From Aulostomus chinensis (Eukaryota > Chordata > Actinopteri > Syngnathiformes > Aulostomidae): a DNA stretch of 64,000 nt. Under the pieces are notes generated by a model. It made no database searches. It worked only from the letters and a program-made list of their open reading frames with translations, and had not been told where the DNA came from. Below, in pieces: positions 54,160-62,536 of the stretch. The translations under genes were made by a program, and so were the position numbers. How positions within the stretch are numbered: position 1 is the stretch's first letter; every line of letters begins with the position of its first letter. Location of the stretch: NCBI GenBank assembly GCA_037954235.1, contig JBBMOA010000016.1:23063383-23127382 (forward strand), in the 5' to 3' direction.

Positions 54160-54500
54160 GGTGATACCGCAGTTTCACTTGAGGCAATTTCTTCATATCT
54201 AGTGTAAATATTCACTTGGACACGAGAATGAACAGGTGGTCAAAAGTCAATGTTGCTGTGACTCCTCAAATCCTGTTTTAGACCTTGTCAACATCCGATC
54301 TCAGGAACGCCTTGCGGGAATTCCCTCAAATTTGGCACCAACTCCTTTCACATGGAGTCACGAATGAACTGATTTATATTTTGGTGGTCAAAGGTCAAGG
54401 TCATGGTGACCTCAAAAACCATGTGAAGAGAAACATTGCTGAAATGATTATATCCATTAGGACACTGGAATGTGGCTTATGAGGATAGTTCTACAGAGAA
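54160..54500 (+). repeat. Teleost interspersed repeat, copy C, two tandem monomers
   Basis: Two related monomers about 133 bp apart. Each has CTTG.GG.AATT...CTCA, then an AATTTGGCAC-like block, TTCAC.TGGA, GAATGAAC.G and TGGTCAAA.GTCAA. They match copies A and B at 18831-19570 in order and orientation. This copy is the best preserved and contains the nuclear-receptor half-site cluster at 54385-54412. It lies in pacs2 intron 2, sense orientation, about 440 bp before exon 3. Confidence 0.75.
54385..54412 (+). promoter_or_regulatory. Nuclear-receptor half-site cluster with perfect ERE palindrome
   Basis: Three overlapping arrangements of AGGTCA are visible. TGGTCAAAGGTCA (54385-54397) is a DR1 with one mismatch, the class bound by RXR, PPAR, HNF4 and COUP-TF. 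AGGTCAAGGTCA (54392-54403) is a DR0 that includes TCAAGGTCA, the ERR/SF-1 extended half site. AGGTCATGGTGACCT (54398-54412) is a perfect inverted repeat with a 3-base spacer, the consensus oestrogen response element. The motif match is direct observation. Binding or activity is not shown, and the repeat may simply carry the motif without function. Confidence 0.55.
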
Positions 54501-54936
54501 AAAACGATAATTTGGTCCTCTTTAAGGATACGCAAAACAAGCATGTGAATTTGTTGCTGCTTTACCTCGTTTTAAACATCAGTGAGGGACCCATTTACAG
54601 GAAATACTTCTTTCTCAACAGCTCTGTATAAGTCCCAAAACAAGGCATCTGACCCTGTTCAGTTGCTCTAGTAGCACTCGTCTGTAGATGCAGAGACGGA
54701 GTGAAGGACTGTTTGTAGTGGGCTGCCTCAAGGTGTGAATCTGCGTGACTGTGTGAATGTGAAGCAAGCTGCTACTAAAAAAGGTTTGCCCACTTGGTCA
54801 CTGCTGTCTGGATAGAAACTAGTAAAAACAGAGCAGAAGATGTGTGATTTGTGGGGATTGTTTTTCTGTGTGGCATTCATAATGATCCCAGAGTGAATAG
54901 ATGTGCTAACATTAAATGTCTGACTTTGTCTTCCAG

Positions 54937-55026
54937 GGTTCCAAGCGTCTTCTCAGATCAAATGAGTATGTCCTCCCACCCAGTGGACTGATGGAGACAG
55001 ATCTGGAACTCACATTCTCACTACAG
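54937..55026 (+). CDS. pacs2: pacs2 exon 3 (adaptor-binding motif; GC donor)
   Basis: Residues 101-130, GSKRLLRSNEYVLPPSG then METDLELTFSLQ, in the cargo-binding region. ETDLELTF (120-127) aligns with the ETELQLTF segment of PACS1 known to bind the AP-1 and AP-3 clathrin adaptors; as I recall it, human PACS2 has ETDLALTF. LPPSG favours PACS2 over PACS1 (LPASG). The exon is 90 bases, phase 0 at both ends. The acceptor is TTGTCTTCCAG. The donor is CAG followed by GCAAGC, a GC rather than a GT. The protein must join Gln-130 directly to YPHFLKR in exon 4 to match the family, so no nearby GT can serve. Confidence 0.95.
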
Positions 55027-56961
55027 GCAAGCACTCTCGTCATTGGACTGTGAATTCTCACACTGATATAACAGATCTTTAACAGCCAGAAGCCCTCTCA
55101 CCCACACTGGTGCCCTTTTCTCGAATCTCTGTGTTACCTTACCCCCTTCTATGAACTTAGTGTCAAGTCCACAACATTCTCGAGTGTTTTTATTAAAGGT
55201 TTGGGGGTTTTTTGTACACAGCAAAAATTAAACTTTGTTGTCAGATATTAGGCCACATTTGAGCTTGGTGTTTGATATCTATATAACCGTGGTTTCCAAA
55301 TGTTTTAAAGTCCGGCACCCCCTGAAACATTCAACCGCATTCTGTGCACCCCCTCCAACCACCACACAGATGGTGCTAGCACCACCGGTGGCTAGGCTAG
55401 CACCACTGCTTTTCTGTCAGACATAGTACTGGAAACAAGCTGCAGTCCTTTTCCCACTGCTGCTCCCAGTGAGCACTGGGTTATTTCAGCAGTTTAATCA
55501 TGTTTTAGTAAATTAGGCGACGTATTGGGTGCTAAAGGGCCATAATTTTCTGACCCAGTAGAAAATAGAATTCTGGGTGTGAATTCCCAGCAGACCTGCC
55601 CTTGGCTGTACTCTTTCTCCAATTGGCTAGTATTTGTTGCTTGTAGGTGTGTGGAGTGAGATGGATCAAGGTCAGAGCCAATCAGAGGAGGGGTAAGAAA
55701 GTCTTCATAGAATTCAACTGGGAAAAGCAAACCATTTCGTCCATTTTTTGATGAAGGATTTGAGAAGATAGAGTTGTTTTTATTGATAGTAGTATTATTA
55801 GTATTATTATTATTTTTATTTGTGGTCCTCCTGATGTAACCATACATGTCCCACATTGGAATCATTGCTTTGTATCAAGGGTGGCCAAACGAATTCCCTG
55901 GGAGGGCCAGAACTTAAACCCAATAATGGACTGTGGGGTGAAAGCAAACACATATTCTTTTTTCTTTTTTTTTTAAATGCCTTGTTTGTGAACCACTTTT
56001 CTTACTTAACTCACACAAAACGGAAGCCTTAAGCAAGTGACACTCTGCTGCCTAAATGATAAAATTAATCCATCCATCATCTCCCAGCGGCTACGGGCGA
56101 GAGGCGGGGTTCACCCAGTCCATCGCAGGGCCAACACATAGAGACAAAACAACCATTCACACTCACGTTCATACCTTCAGTCAATTTAGAGTCTGGATTA
56201 TCCTGGTCCCCTCTTGATGTCTTTGGATGGTGAGAAGAAGCCGGAGTACCAGAGAGAACCTACGTAGGCACAGGGAGAACATGCAGACTCTACATAGAAA
56301 GATCCCGTGCCCGAGCTGGGACTCGAACCCGGAACCTTCTTGCTGAGAGACCACAGTGCTGACCACTGCACCACCGTGCAGCCGATAAAATTAATGTAGA
56401 AATAAATATCATGGATCATACATATTTAAAGAGCATTTTTAACACTCACTTTGGTTTTTGTTTTGTTTTGTTTTTTTCGAATTTTCTACATTTTTATAAG
56501 GGCTGTTGTTAATATTGTTAATGTTACTCATGTTTGTTTTTTTCCTTCTAAATCTGGCGGGCTGAGTCAAACCTTACAGTGCGCCATATTTGCTCTTTAT
56601 CATCTGCTCCCCAGTTCAGCCCACAGAGCTCTCTGGCAACATCCCCCTGTAATGATGCAGCAAGTAGTGCATGCACGTGTACATTCACAGTCCACATCAG
56701 GGCTCCATTAAGTTTTTGCCAGGAAGTCTAAAAGCAGCCAAATGAGGCTGAGATGTATGGATAAGTCGTAACGATGTTTTGTTTTGTTTGTTTTTCTTTT
56801 GTAAGAAATGCATTTGAATTTCTGATACTGTTTTCTTATGGTGTATCAAAAACAAATAGAACATCTTGGAACAAAGCCTTCATGTGGATTTTCATCTAAA
56901 GGCTGATGAATATATGATGTGGTCTGCATTGTTTATTTGACTGTATTTTTTTTATTTTTAG
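55027..56961 (+). other. pacs2: pacs2 intron 3, GC-AG type, with SINE
   Basis: The intron begins GCAAGC and ends TTTTTTTATTTTTAG. The rest of the donor context, CAG before it and AAG after GC, fits the strong consensus that GC donors usually need for U1 pairing. It contains SINE copy 3 in antisense orientation and a short ATT microsatellite near 55791-55818. Confidence 0.88.
56070..56383 (-). mobile_element. tRNA-derived SINE, copy 3, in pacs2 intron 3
   Basis: On the minus strand from 56383 the tRNA-like head reads GGCTGCACGGTGGTGCAGTG, with A box TGGTGCAGTGG and an intact B-box sequence GGTTCGAGTCC. The body and the tail around TGATGGATGG follow. A 12-bp target-site duplication, GATAAAATTAAT, flanks it at 56058-56069 and 56384-56395. 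It lacks the G-run and a stretch of about 60 bp near the 3' end compared with copy 2. It is antisense to pacs2. The intact pol III boxes mean it could in principle be transcribed; no evidence of activity can be seen. Confidence 0.93.
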
Positions 56962-57087
56962 TACCCCCATTTTCTCAAGAGGGATGCCAACAGACTGCAG
57001 ATTATGCTGCAGAGGAGGAAACGCTACAAGAATCGAACCATCCTGGGCTACAAGACCTTGGCTGTAGGCGTTATCAATATGGCCGAG
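56962..57087 (+). CDS. pacs2: pacs2 exon 4 (CK2-binding motif)
   Basis: Residues 131-172, from YPHFLKRDANRLQIMLQ through RRKRYKNRTILGYKTLAVG to VINMAE. This is the most conserved block of the family. RRKRY (148-152) matches the PACS1 segment that binds the CK2 beta subunit, and Arg-155 corresponds to PACS1 Arg-203, the residue changed to Trp in a human neurodevelopmental syndrome. The exon is 126 bases, phase 0 on both sides, with acceptor TTTTTAG and donor GAG/GTACAG. Everything expected is intact. Confidence 0.96.
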
Positions 57088-59585
57088 GTACAGTGTTGTC
57101 TCTCATCCTTTCTGCCATTTTGCCTTGATTTCTGTTGAAAAACCTAGAATATTCCTCAGTGCTAGCTGTTGCGTTCTTCTGCCCTGGGGCAGTGATTGAC
57201 ATAGATTGGTGTCTGTCTTGGCTGAGACCTGTGTTATACTTCATTCTAAAATGATTCATGCTCATCTCACATACTGCTGCATGAGATTATGGGCCATCTG
57301 GAGCTTCCCTTATATGTACTTTCTGAAAACACTGCATTGAGCCATGATGCACAGAAATGACAGCGCAAGAGCTGATAAAACAATGCTCGACGGGGATGTT
57401 TGGTTAAAGTAGGCATCCGATTAAGTCGTTTTTGGCCTTGATCCAAGTCATTTAACGTTTAGAAAATGCTGGCATGTTTTATATACATTACAAATACACT
57501 AGGTTCTCAGCTGCAGCTCCATCAAGCTCTATCTCTGCTCTCCCTGCCAGTTGATAAATGTCGTCAGGGTGGATATCATAAAATGAAAGTGCATGGTGTG
57601 TTTTTCATTCTGGGGGTTATTCCCATGCAACCCTGTACACAGCCATTGTTTTCAATTGCTGTAATGGAGGGCAGCAGGGGATTGACGATTCAGTTTTGCA
57701 TTGCAGATACAGGTCAATTAAAAATGCCTTTCTCAGGCCATAATTAATCTGATGTGTGTGTGTGTGTGTGTGTGCGCACGCGCATGCACGTGTGTGAAAT
57801 TTCCACATGGCTATTCTGAGTACCACGCTTCGTTTTGGTGTGGTGAATTACAGCCAACATCATATTCTCTGTTCATGTTGGAACATGTGTCTTTTGTCTT
57901 CATAGACCAGGGCCACAATTGACACTCATTTACACAGTGAATCTCCTACAAGTTAATATGATACTCGCATTTGGTGATCACATTTATTGTTGTCATTGAT
58001 GATGAACAAAGAAGAACAGAGCAGAGCAGAGCTGGACTAAGAAAAACATTGCAAATGAAGAAAAAGATAAAAGATAGCAATTGTTTTCTTCGAGTGCCAG
58101 AGTTTTGCTCATTTTGGATTTCTGCCACATCTGTTAACTGAGTTTCTTTTTTTCATGGTTTGGAGAAATGCAAACGGCCGTCATTTCCAATATAAATATG
58201 AAGCCGATACTGATGTCTGTACCTGCAGATGCCAATGACGTGTCAATATTATTGTGCATATCTCCGTAATTTGTTATGATTATGCTAACACTGCATGCTA
58301 ACTAGCTGCTCACAACCATGCAAAAACAGTAAGATTGAGCTGCAAAACAAGCAACACGTTTGTCTGACTGAAGCATCTCACACACCAGACACTATACAAA
58401 CCATGCAACAATAAGAATGTGACAGCCAGTTAGCAGCACCATTTCAGCTGTGGAGCTACATGATAATACAGTAAATTATTGTAGTATAATAAACCAGGCC
58501 TGGATTTGCAAATAAATCAGATAAGATGAAGCTATTTCAGACCACGTCTTGATTGAATTTATGCAGCATATGCTGTCAGTGATTTAACCATGATATTACC
58601 TGGCATACTGTGGGAAAAAAAGTGAATTACTTGGTTTTAGTGAGTAGTTCTGTGTCTGAGAACCCTTACATGCTAATCTTGGTGTAAAAGTGGTCTGAGA
58701 TCCTAACTTAAGCATCAGATACGCTGGTCAGACTGAAGATTCAGAAGTTTAAGAAGTCACTGACATACGAAAATGAGGTTAATGTATTTATACCAATGTT
58801 GTTTGTCATATTGAACAACCTACACACTTGTTTGATTCCATCTAGATGAGCCAGTTATTTAGTCATCTGCGCTCTCGTAAATAACTTGCCTGCCCTCATT
58901 CTGAATCCATCAGGGCATTATGTGTGAAGAAGTCACTTATTAGACGTTGAGTAGAGCATTCTGGTGCATCCAATCCAGTGTTTGCGCAAAATTAGCTTCC
59001 TGCTTGATTCATCAAGCAAAATGCTGAAAGAGCCCCCCAGATAGTGCTTTGAGTAAAAGCTCATGCTTCCTGATCTGACTCAACACCGTGTCTGCTAGCT
59101 GTGTGACACTGTTTGAGTGGGTGATATGAGCAAATTGTCTCGGCTCATTTAGACGTTTGAGATGGAAATACATTATTGTGCTAATGATGATTAATCAAGA
59201 GATGGCTTATCTGTCTGCTTGCAATCAGCTGTATAACACGAGGCAACAGACGCCACCTCTGCTGGATCGGTTTCAGCTCCGAAAAGGAAAGATAACAGTC
59301 TTTCATCCTGCTGCTGTGTTGAAGAAACACTTGATCTATTATGTAGGGCTTCAGCATGTCTCTGCTGAGCGACTGATTGACACGGGAATTATGTGGATCA
59401 TAATTCTCTGTCTGCTTAAGAAGACTTGACTTGTTGAGATGGATGAAATGATCGTGCTGTATTATTTCACCAAGAAAAGATGATATCATCAAGAATACTG
59501 CAGGGGAACAATAGAGAAACCTGAAGTGTCTTTTATAAATTGCCTATTTTTCATGTGATTGGTATTAATGTTCCTCTTTATCCAG
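57088..59585 (+). other. pacs2: pacs2 intron 4
   Basis: A GT-AG intron of about 2.5 kb. It contains a TG/CG alternating tract (57752-57784) and a short GAGCA repeat near 58010-58030. No gene or mobile element was recognised. Confidence 0.88.
57752..57784 (+). repeat. (TG)n / CG alternating tract
   Basis: About twelve TG units passing into GCGCACGCGC. The alternating purine-pyrimidine sequence with CG steps is a strong Z-DNA-type sequence, in intron 4. Confidence 0.92.
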
Positions 59586-59748
59586 GTGATGCAACACCCG
59601 ACAGACGGAGGACAGATTCTTGGTCTCCATAGCAACGTGAAGGAGGCGCCAGTGCGTGTGGCGGAGATCAGCGTGTACTCTCTCTCCAGCCAGCCCATCG
59701 ACCACGAGGATGGTAGCGGCCAGGCTGGCCGAAAGACCAAAACCTCAG
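59586..59748 (+). CDS. pacs2: pacs2 exon 5
   Basis: Residues 173-226 plus one base of codon 227: VMQHPTDGGQILGLHSNVK, EAPVRVAEISVYSLSSQPID, then HEDGSGQAGRKTKTS. This completes the cargo-binding region. EAPV and the IDHED..QAG stretch are closer to PACS2 than to PACS1 (DVSV, IDHEGIKSK). The exon is 163 bases, with acceptor TTTATCCAG and donor TCAG/GTGTGG, a rather weak match to consensus. The frame continues correctly into exon 6. Just downstream, an open frame runs on through the intron but is not conserved in the family. Confidence 0.95.
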
Positions 59749-60767
59749 GTGTGGCCCGCTGTCTCCCGTCCCTCCTTATGAGTGTGTTAGACAGGTCTGT
59801 GCACATGCAGGCCAGCCAGGTTCTATCTGTAATTTCAGCTTCGCCCTTCTCCTCTGCCACATGGCTCCTATTTCCCAACCGTGGACAGAATAAACTCTAT
59901 TAATCCCCGGCCAACCTATGGCCAGGGATATGTTACTCTCGTCAGCTATGGTTGTGATGTTGATCTCAGCGTTGAACAGATGCAGGGCCTATTACCTTAC
60001 ACCGCTCTAATTCTGGACAGGGGGGAAATAGTCGGCCCTGCACGGACTCCACCTCCTCATCCCGCTATGCTGGTCCCGCTTTGCTCTGGATGTTATTAAG
60101 GAGGTCGCTCAAACACAACAGATGAGCTAACATACCAAGTATTAAGCTTGTGTCACTTTGAAGGAAAGGAAGATGTTTATCTTTCTCCTCTCTGCAGAGA
60201 TCCTTTAATAACATCCATAGAAAAATGGAACAAGATGTTTCACAGTCTGAATTAATTATTCTAGAAAAGAAAAGGGATCATCCATCACCTGGTCTGTCCT
60301 CAGCTGTCAAACACCCTGTAAAATCCACTTCCTCAGGAATGTGGCAGTTTCATCCAGTAAAACATCAAAACACTCCATTCAGTTAAATGCCCTTAAAATT
60401 CATTCGAATTTGTGACACGGATCACAAAACAAGCCCTACCATGTCATTTGCATATAATAAGAGTTCCATTACATTTCATCAGTCAAAGTTAGCCTTTAAT
60501 TATGTGCACAGAAGACTTTTTTACATTACCATATATTTTCTGAATTATTCTTGCCGGATAGTGAAAACAACTCAGCGCTGATGAGCAGAGTGGAATAGCA
60601 CAGGAACTCAAACAACTTAATCCTCAAAAGATGGAAACTGCTCCTGCGGCTCCTGCGGACATTTGTAGGGAAATATGTTATGTACTGATAGGATAATTTA
60701 CATTTTAATGGAATTATTCTATCTTGTAATTTTGTAACACAGTTTGCCTTTCCAGTGTAGTATCAGT

Positions 60768-60772
<5 letters not shown>

Positions 60773-60829
<57 letters not shown>

Positions 60830-60890
60830 TACATACACATACATACATATATATATGTTTGTGTGTGTATATGTATATATGTATATTTTT
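60773..60890. repeat. (AT)n followed by (AC)n and ATAC/ATGT tract
   Basis: About 45 bp of pure AT passes into ACACACAC, then ACATACATAC and ATATATGT blocks. The alternating purine-pyrimidine tract is in intron 5. Confidence 0.94.
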
Positions 60891-61061
60891 ATTTTCATTT
60901 GAGACCGTTTACTGATATGTTGGCTTTAAGCAACGACAACAAAAATCAGTGACTTTGGATTTCTACTCACTTATTTTTGGTTTGTTTTTTTTCTCTTCAG
61001 AAAAATCAGTGAAGACGTGATACTACTGAGCATATTTGTGTATATTCTCAGGTCATCGTAA

Positions 61062-61135
61062 TTCTCAAAAATAATCAATTTAGGCAACACATACAAGAGG
61101 TGAGTCCAGTTGCCTAAATTGATTATTTTTGAGAA
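61062..61135. repeat. Perfect 27-bp inverted repeat (hairpin), 20-base loop
   Basis: The left arm at 61062-61088 begins TTCTCAAAAATAATC and ends TTTAGGCAAC. The right arm at 61109-61135 begins GTTGCCTAAA and is its exact reverse complement over all 27 bases. The 20-base spacer begins ACATACAAGAGG. The pre-mRNA of pacs2 would form a 74-nt stem-loop here. It has no terminal direct repeats that would mark a known MITE. The arms are not a microsatellite. Confidence 0.95.
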
Positions 61136-61160
61136 ATACTGCTGAGAAGAAGTCCAGATT

Positions 61161-61175
61161 GGGGGGGGGGGGGGG
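61161..61175 (+). repeat. Poly-G run of 15 bases
   Basis: A homopolymer 25 bases after the perfect hairpin in intron 5, G on the sense strand. Confidence 0.93.
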
Positions 61176-61817
61176 TGCATTCAGGCTGGTGTGATAGGCA
61201 TACAGTACCTGTTCAACAAAATGGTGTATCTGGATGAATTTCAAGCAACATTATGCACCATTTGAACTGAAACTTCAACACATTCACTGCTCTATGTAAT
61301 TTGAGCTGACTAGACACCAAACTCCCACGAGTTTCAAGTGCGGCTTACTGGTGCTATAGGCTAACTCGCACCTCTCAATCTAGACCTCCTGACAGAAACC
61401 GGCATCTTTATGGAGGAAGTTAAACAGAAAAAGTGGGAAACCGTGCCCTACTGCTAGTTACTCAGTTGGTGTAACACTGGCTGTTTGCAAGAGCATTTTA
61501 ACAGCGCTGAGGGTCAGAGATCAATCATGTCCCAACCCACGTCATGTTCAAACAGATTTCTTCTCCACTGTCCCAGGCAGGGACCTTTTACGAAGCTGTG
61601 AGTGTTATTTGTTCGCTCTCCACATCAGTGGCGTCTCAGCTCTTGGGTTGGGGGATTTCTGGCTCTTTACTGTTCATCATGATTTACTCCAATGTTTCCA
61701 ATCTTTCTCATAAAACCCAGATTTATTCCCCTCTTCCTTCCATCTGACACATTACCTGTCACTTCTAGGATCATCAGTGAGAAGACATGTTTGTATATGT
61801 TTGTGTGTCTCCTTCAG

Positions 61818-61909
61818 ACCGCTCCCCGGACATGGATAACTATTCTGAGGAGGACGATGACAGCTACTCATCAGAGCAGGAGGCCAGTGATGATGCAGCT
61901 CATGGCCAG
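61818..61909 (+). CDS. pacs2: pacs2 exon 6 (acidic CK2-regulated segment)
   Basis: The exon completes Asp-227 and encodes residues 228-257: RSPDMDNYSEEDDDSYSSEQ then EASDDAAHGQ. This acidic, Ser-rich stretch corresponds to the autoregulatory region of PACS proteins, whose CK2 phosphorylation in PACS1 (Ser-278) controls cargo binding; several S-x-x-E/D CK2-type sites are visible. Glu-246 and Glu-248 in SSEQEASDD align with human PACS2 Glu-209 and Glu-211, sites of epileptic-encephalopathy variants. The leading DRSPDMD matches PACS1 (DRSPDID) and is absent from the human PACS2 form I recall. The exon is 92 bases, with acceptor CTCCTTCAG and a strong GTAAGT donor. Confidence 0.95.
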
Positions 61910-62050
61910 GTAAGTGCCAATGTGATGAAACATTTTCTCCATATGCCTCCATACAGAAAATGTATGGCGATTAAAAAAAGGTTTGGTGTGCCTTCGATGT
62001 AAACACATCAGGTATTTCATGAATACTGACGCTACTCTCTTTTTAATCAG
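61910..62050 (+). other. pacs2: pacs2 intron 6 (141 bp)
   Basis: A short GT-AG intron with donor GTAAGT and acceptor TTTTTAATCAG. Retention would read on in frame from Gln-257 for about 31 codons to a stop near 62000. Confidence 0.93.
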
Positions 62051-62131
62051 GATCTGTATGATGAAGATGATGAAGTGAGGAAGCCCAAGAAGGCCCGGAG
62101 GAAAATGATCCGAACCACTTCCATGACCAGG
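62051..62131 (+). CDS. pacs2: pacs2 exon 7
   Basis: Residues 258-284, DLYDEDDEVRKPKKARRKM then IRTTSMTR. The acidic stretch switches to a basic cluster, KPKKARRK, that could act as a nuclear-localisation-like or membrane-contacting patch; that is inference. RTTSMTR matches PACS2, where PACS1 has TSTSAITR. RTTSMT also fits a basophilic kinase site. The exon is 81 bases, phase 0 on both sides, with donor AGG/GTTAGT. Confidence 0.95.
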
Positions 62132-62476
62132 GTTAGTGCCTCCTTTTCCAGCACATGGAGTTTTATGCTTGCTAATGATTGACTATGAGAATAACTCCAG
62201 ATCTGTGTTTGCTGTCAAGCTTTTAAGCGAAAGTACACATTGTGTTCCATTTGTTCAAGCCATTAGGATGGCGTGGATGAGCATGTAAATGAACTCTGTG
62301 GGTTCACTGGAGTGATCATAATGGTCTTTACATAGAGTGGCTGTGAATGAGTAATCCACCAGACTGCTACTGGGAGAACTCATAAGTCGGAGCCCAGCTG
62401 TTATGCTTATTTAATCACTTCTCTGTTGTTAAATCATATTTGTTAGATCTTAATTACATGTTTGTTTCGGTTCTAG
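62132..62476 (+). other. pacs2: pacs2 intron 7
   Basis: A GT-AG intron of 345 bp with donor GTTAGT and acceptor TTTCGGTTCTAG. Nothing else was recognised in it. Confidence 0.92.
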
Positions 62477-62536
62477 CAACCTAACTTCAAGCAGAAGTTT
62501 GTGGCCTTGCTGAAGAGGTTCAAGGTCACCGATGAG
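62477..62536 (+). CDS. pacs2: pacs2 exon 8 (last exon in window)
   Basis: Residues 285-304, QPNFKQKFVALLKRFKVTDE, a basic amphipathic segment conserved between PACS1 and PACS2 and following the acidic regulatory region. The exon is 60 bases, phase 0 at both ends, with donor GAG/GTGAGC. The next family segment, an acidic stretch followed by the conserved STPKPKL motif, was not found in the remaining 1.46 kb, so the gene continues past the right edge. Confidence 0.95.

Larger units (their letters stand above)
47109..54936 (+). other. pacs2: pacs2 intron 2 (about 7.8 kb)
   Basis: A GT-AG intron rich in simple sequence: a complex TATG/TG tract (47790-48148), a long CA tract, a GA tract and 18- and 12-base G runs. 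About 440 bp before exon 3 it carries a copy of the GGTCAAAGGTCA interspersed repeat. No nested gene was recognised. Long open frames inside the TATG tract are repeat artefacts. Confidence 0.85.
59749..61817 (+). other. pacs2: pacs2 intron 5
   Basis: A GT-AG intron of about 2.1 kb. It contains a 13-bp inverted pair (60087-60099 with 60205-60217), an AT/AC alternating tract, a perfect 27-bp inverted repeat (61062-61135) and a 15-base G run (61161-61175). No coding exon was recognised. Confidence 0.88.

Noticed and set aside
56300..56383. Possible tRNA gene (A-box and B-box sequences on the minus strand)
   Set aside because: The boxes belong to the head of a SINE that has a body, tail and target-site duplication. 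No cloverleaf with a proper anticodon arm was apparent.
59749..59903. Continuation of the exon 5 open frame into intron 5
   Set aside because: The conserved protein stops at KTKTS and resumes with DRSPD in exon 6. The frame after GTGTGG is not PACS-like.
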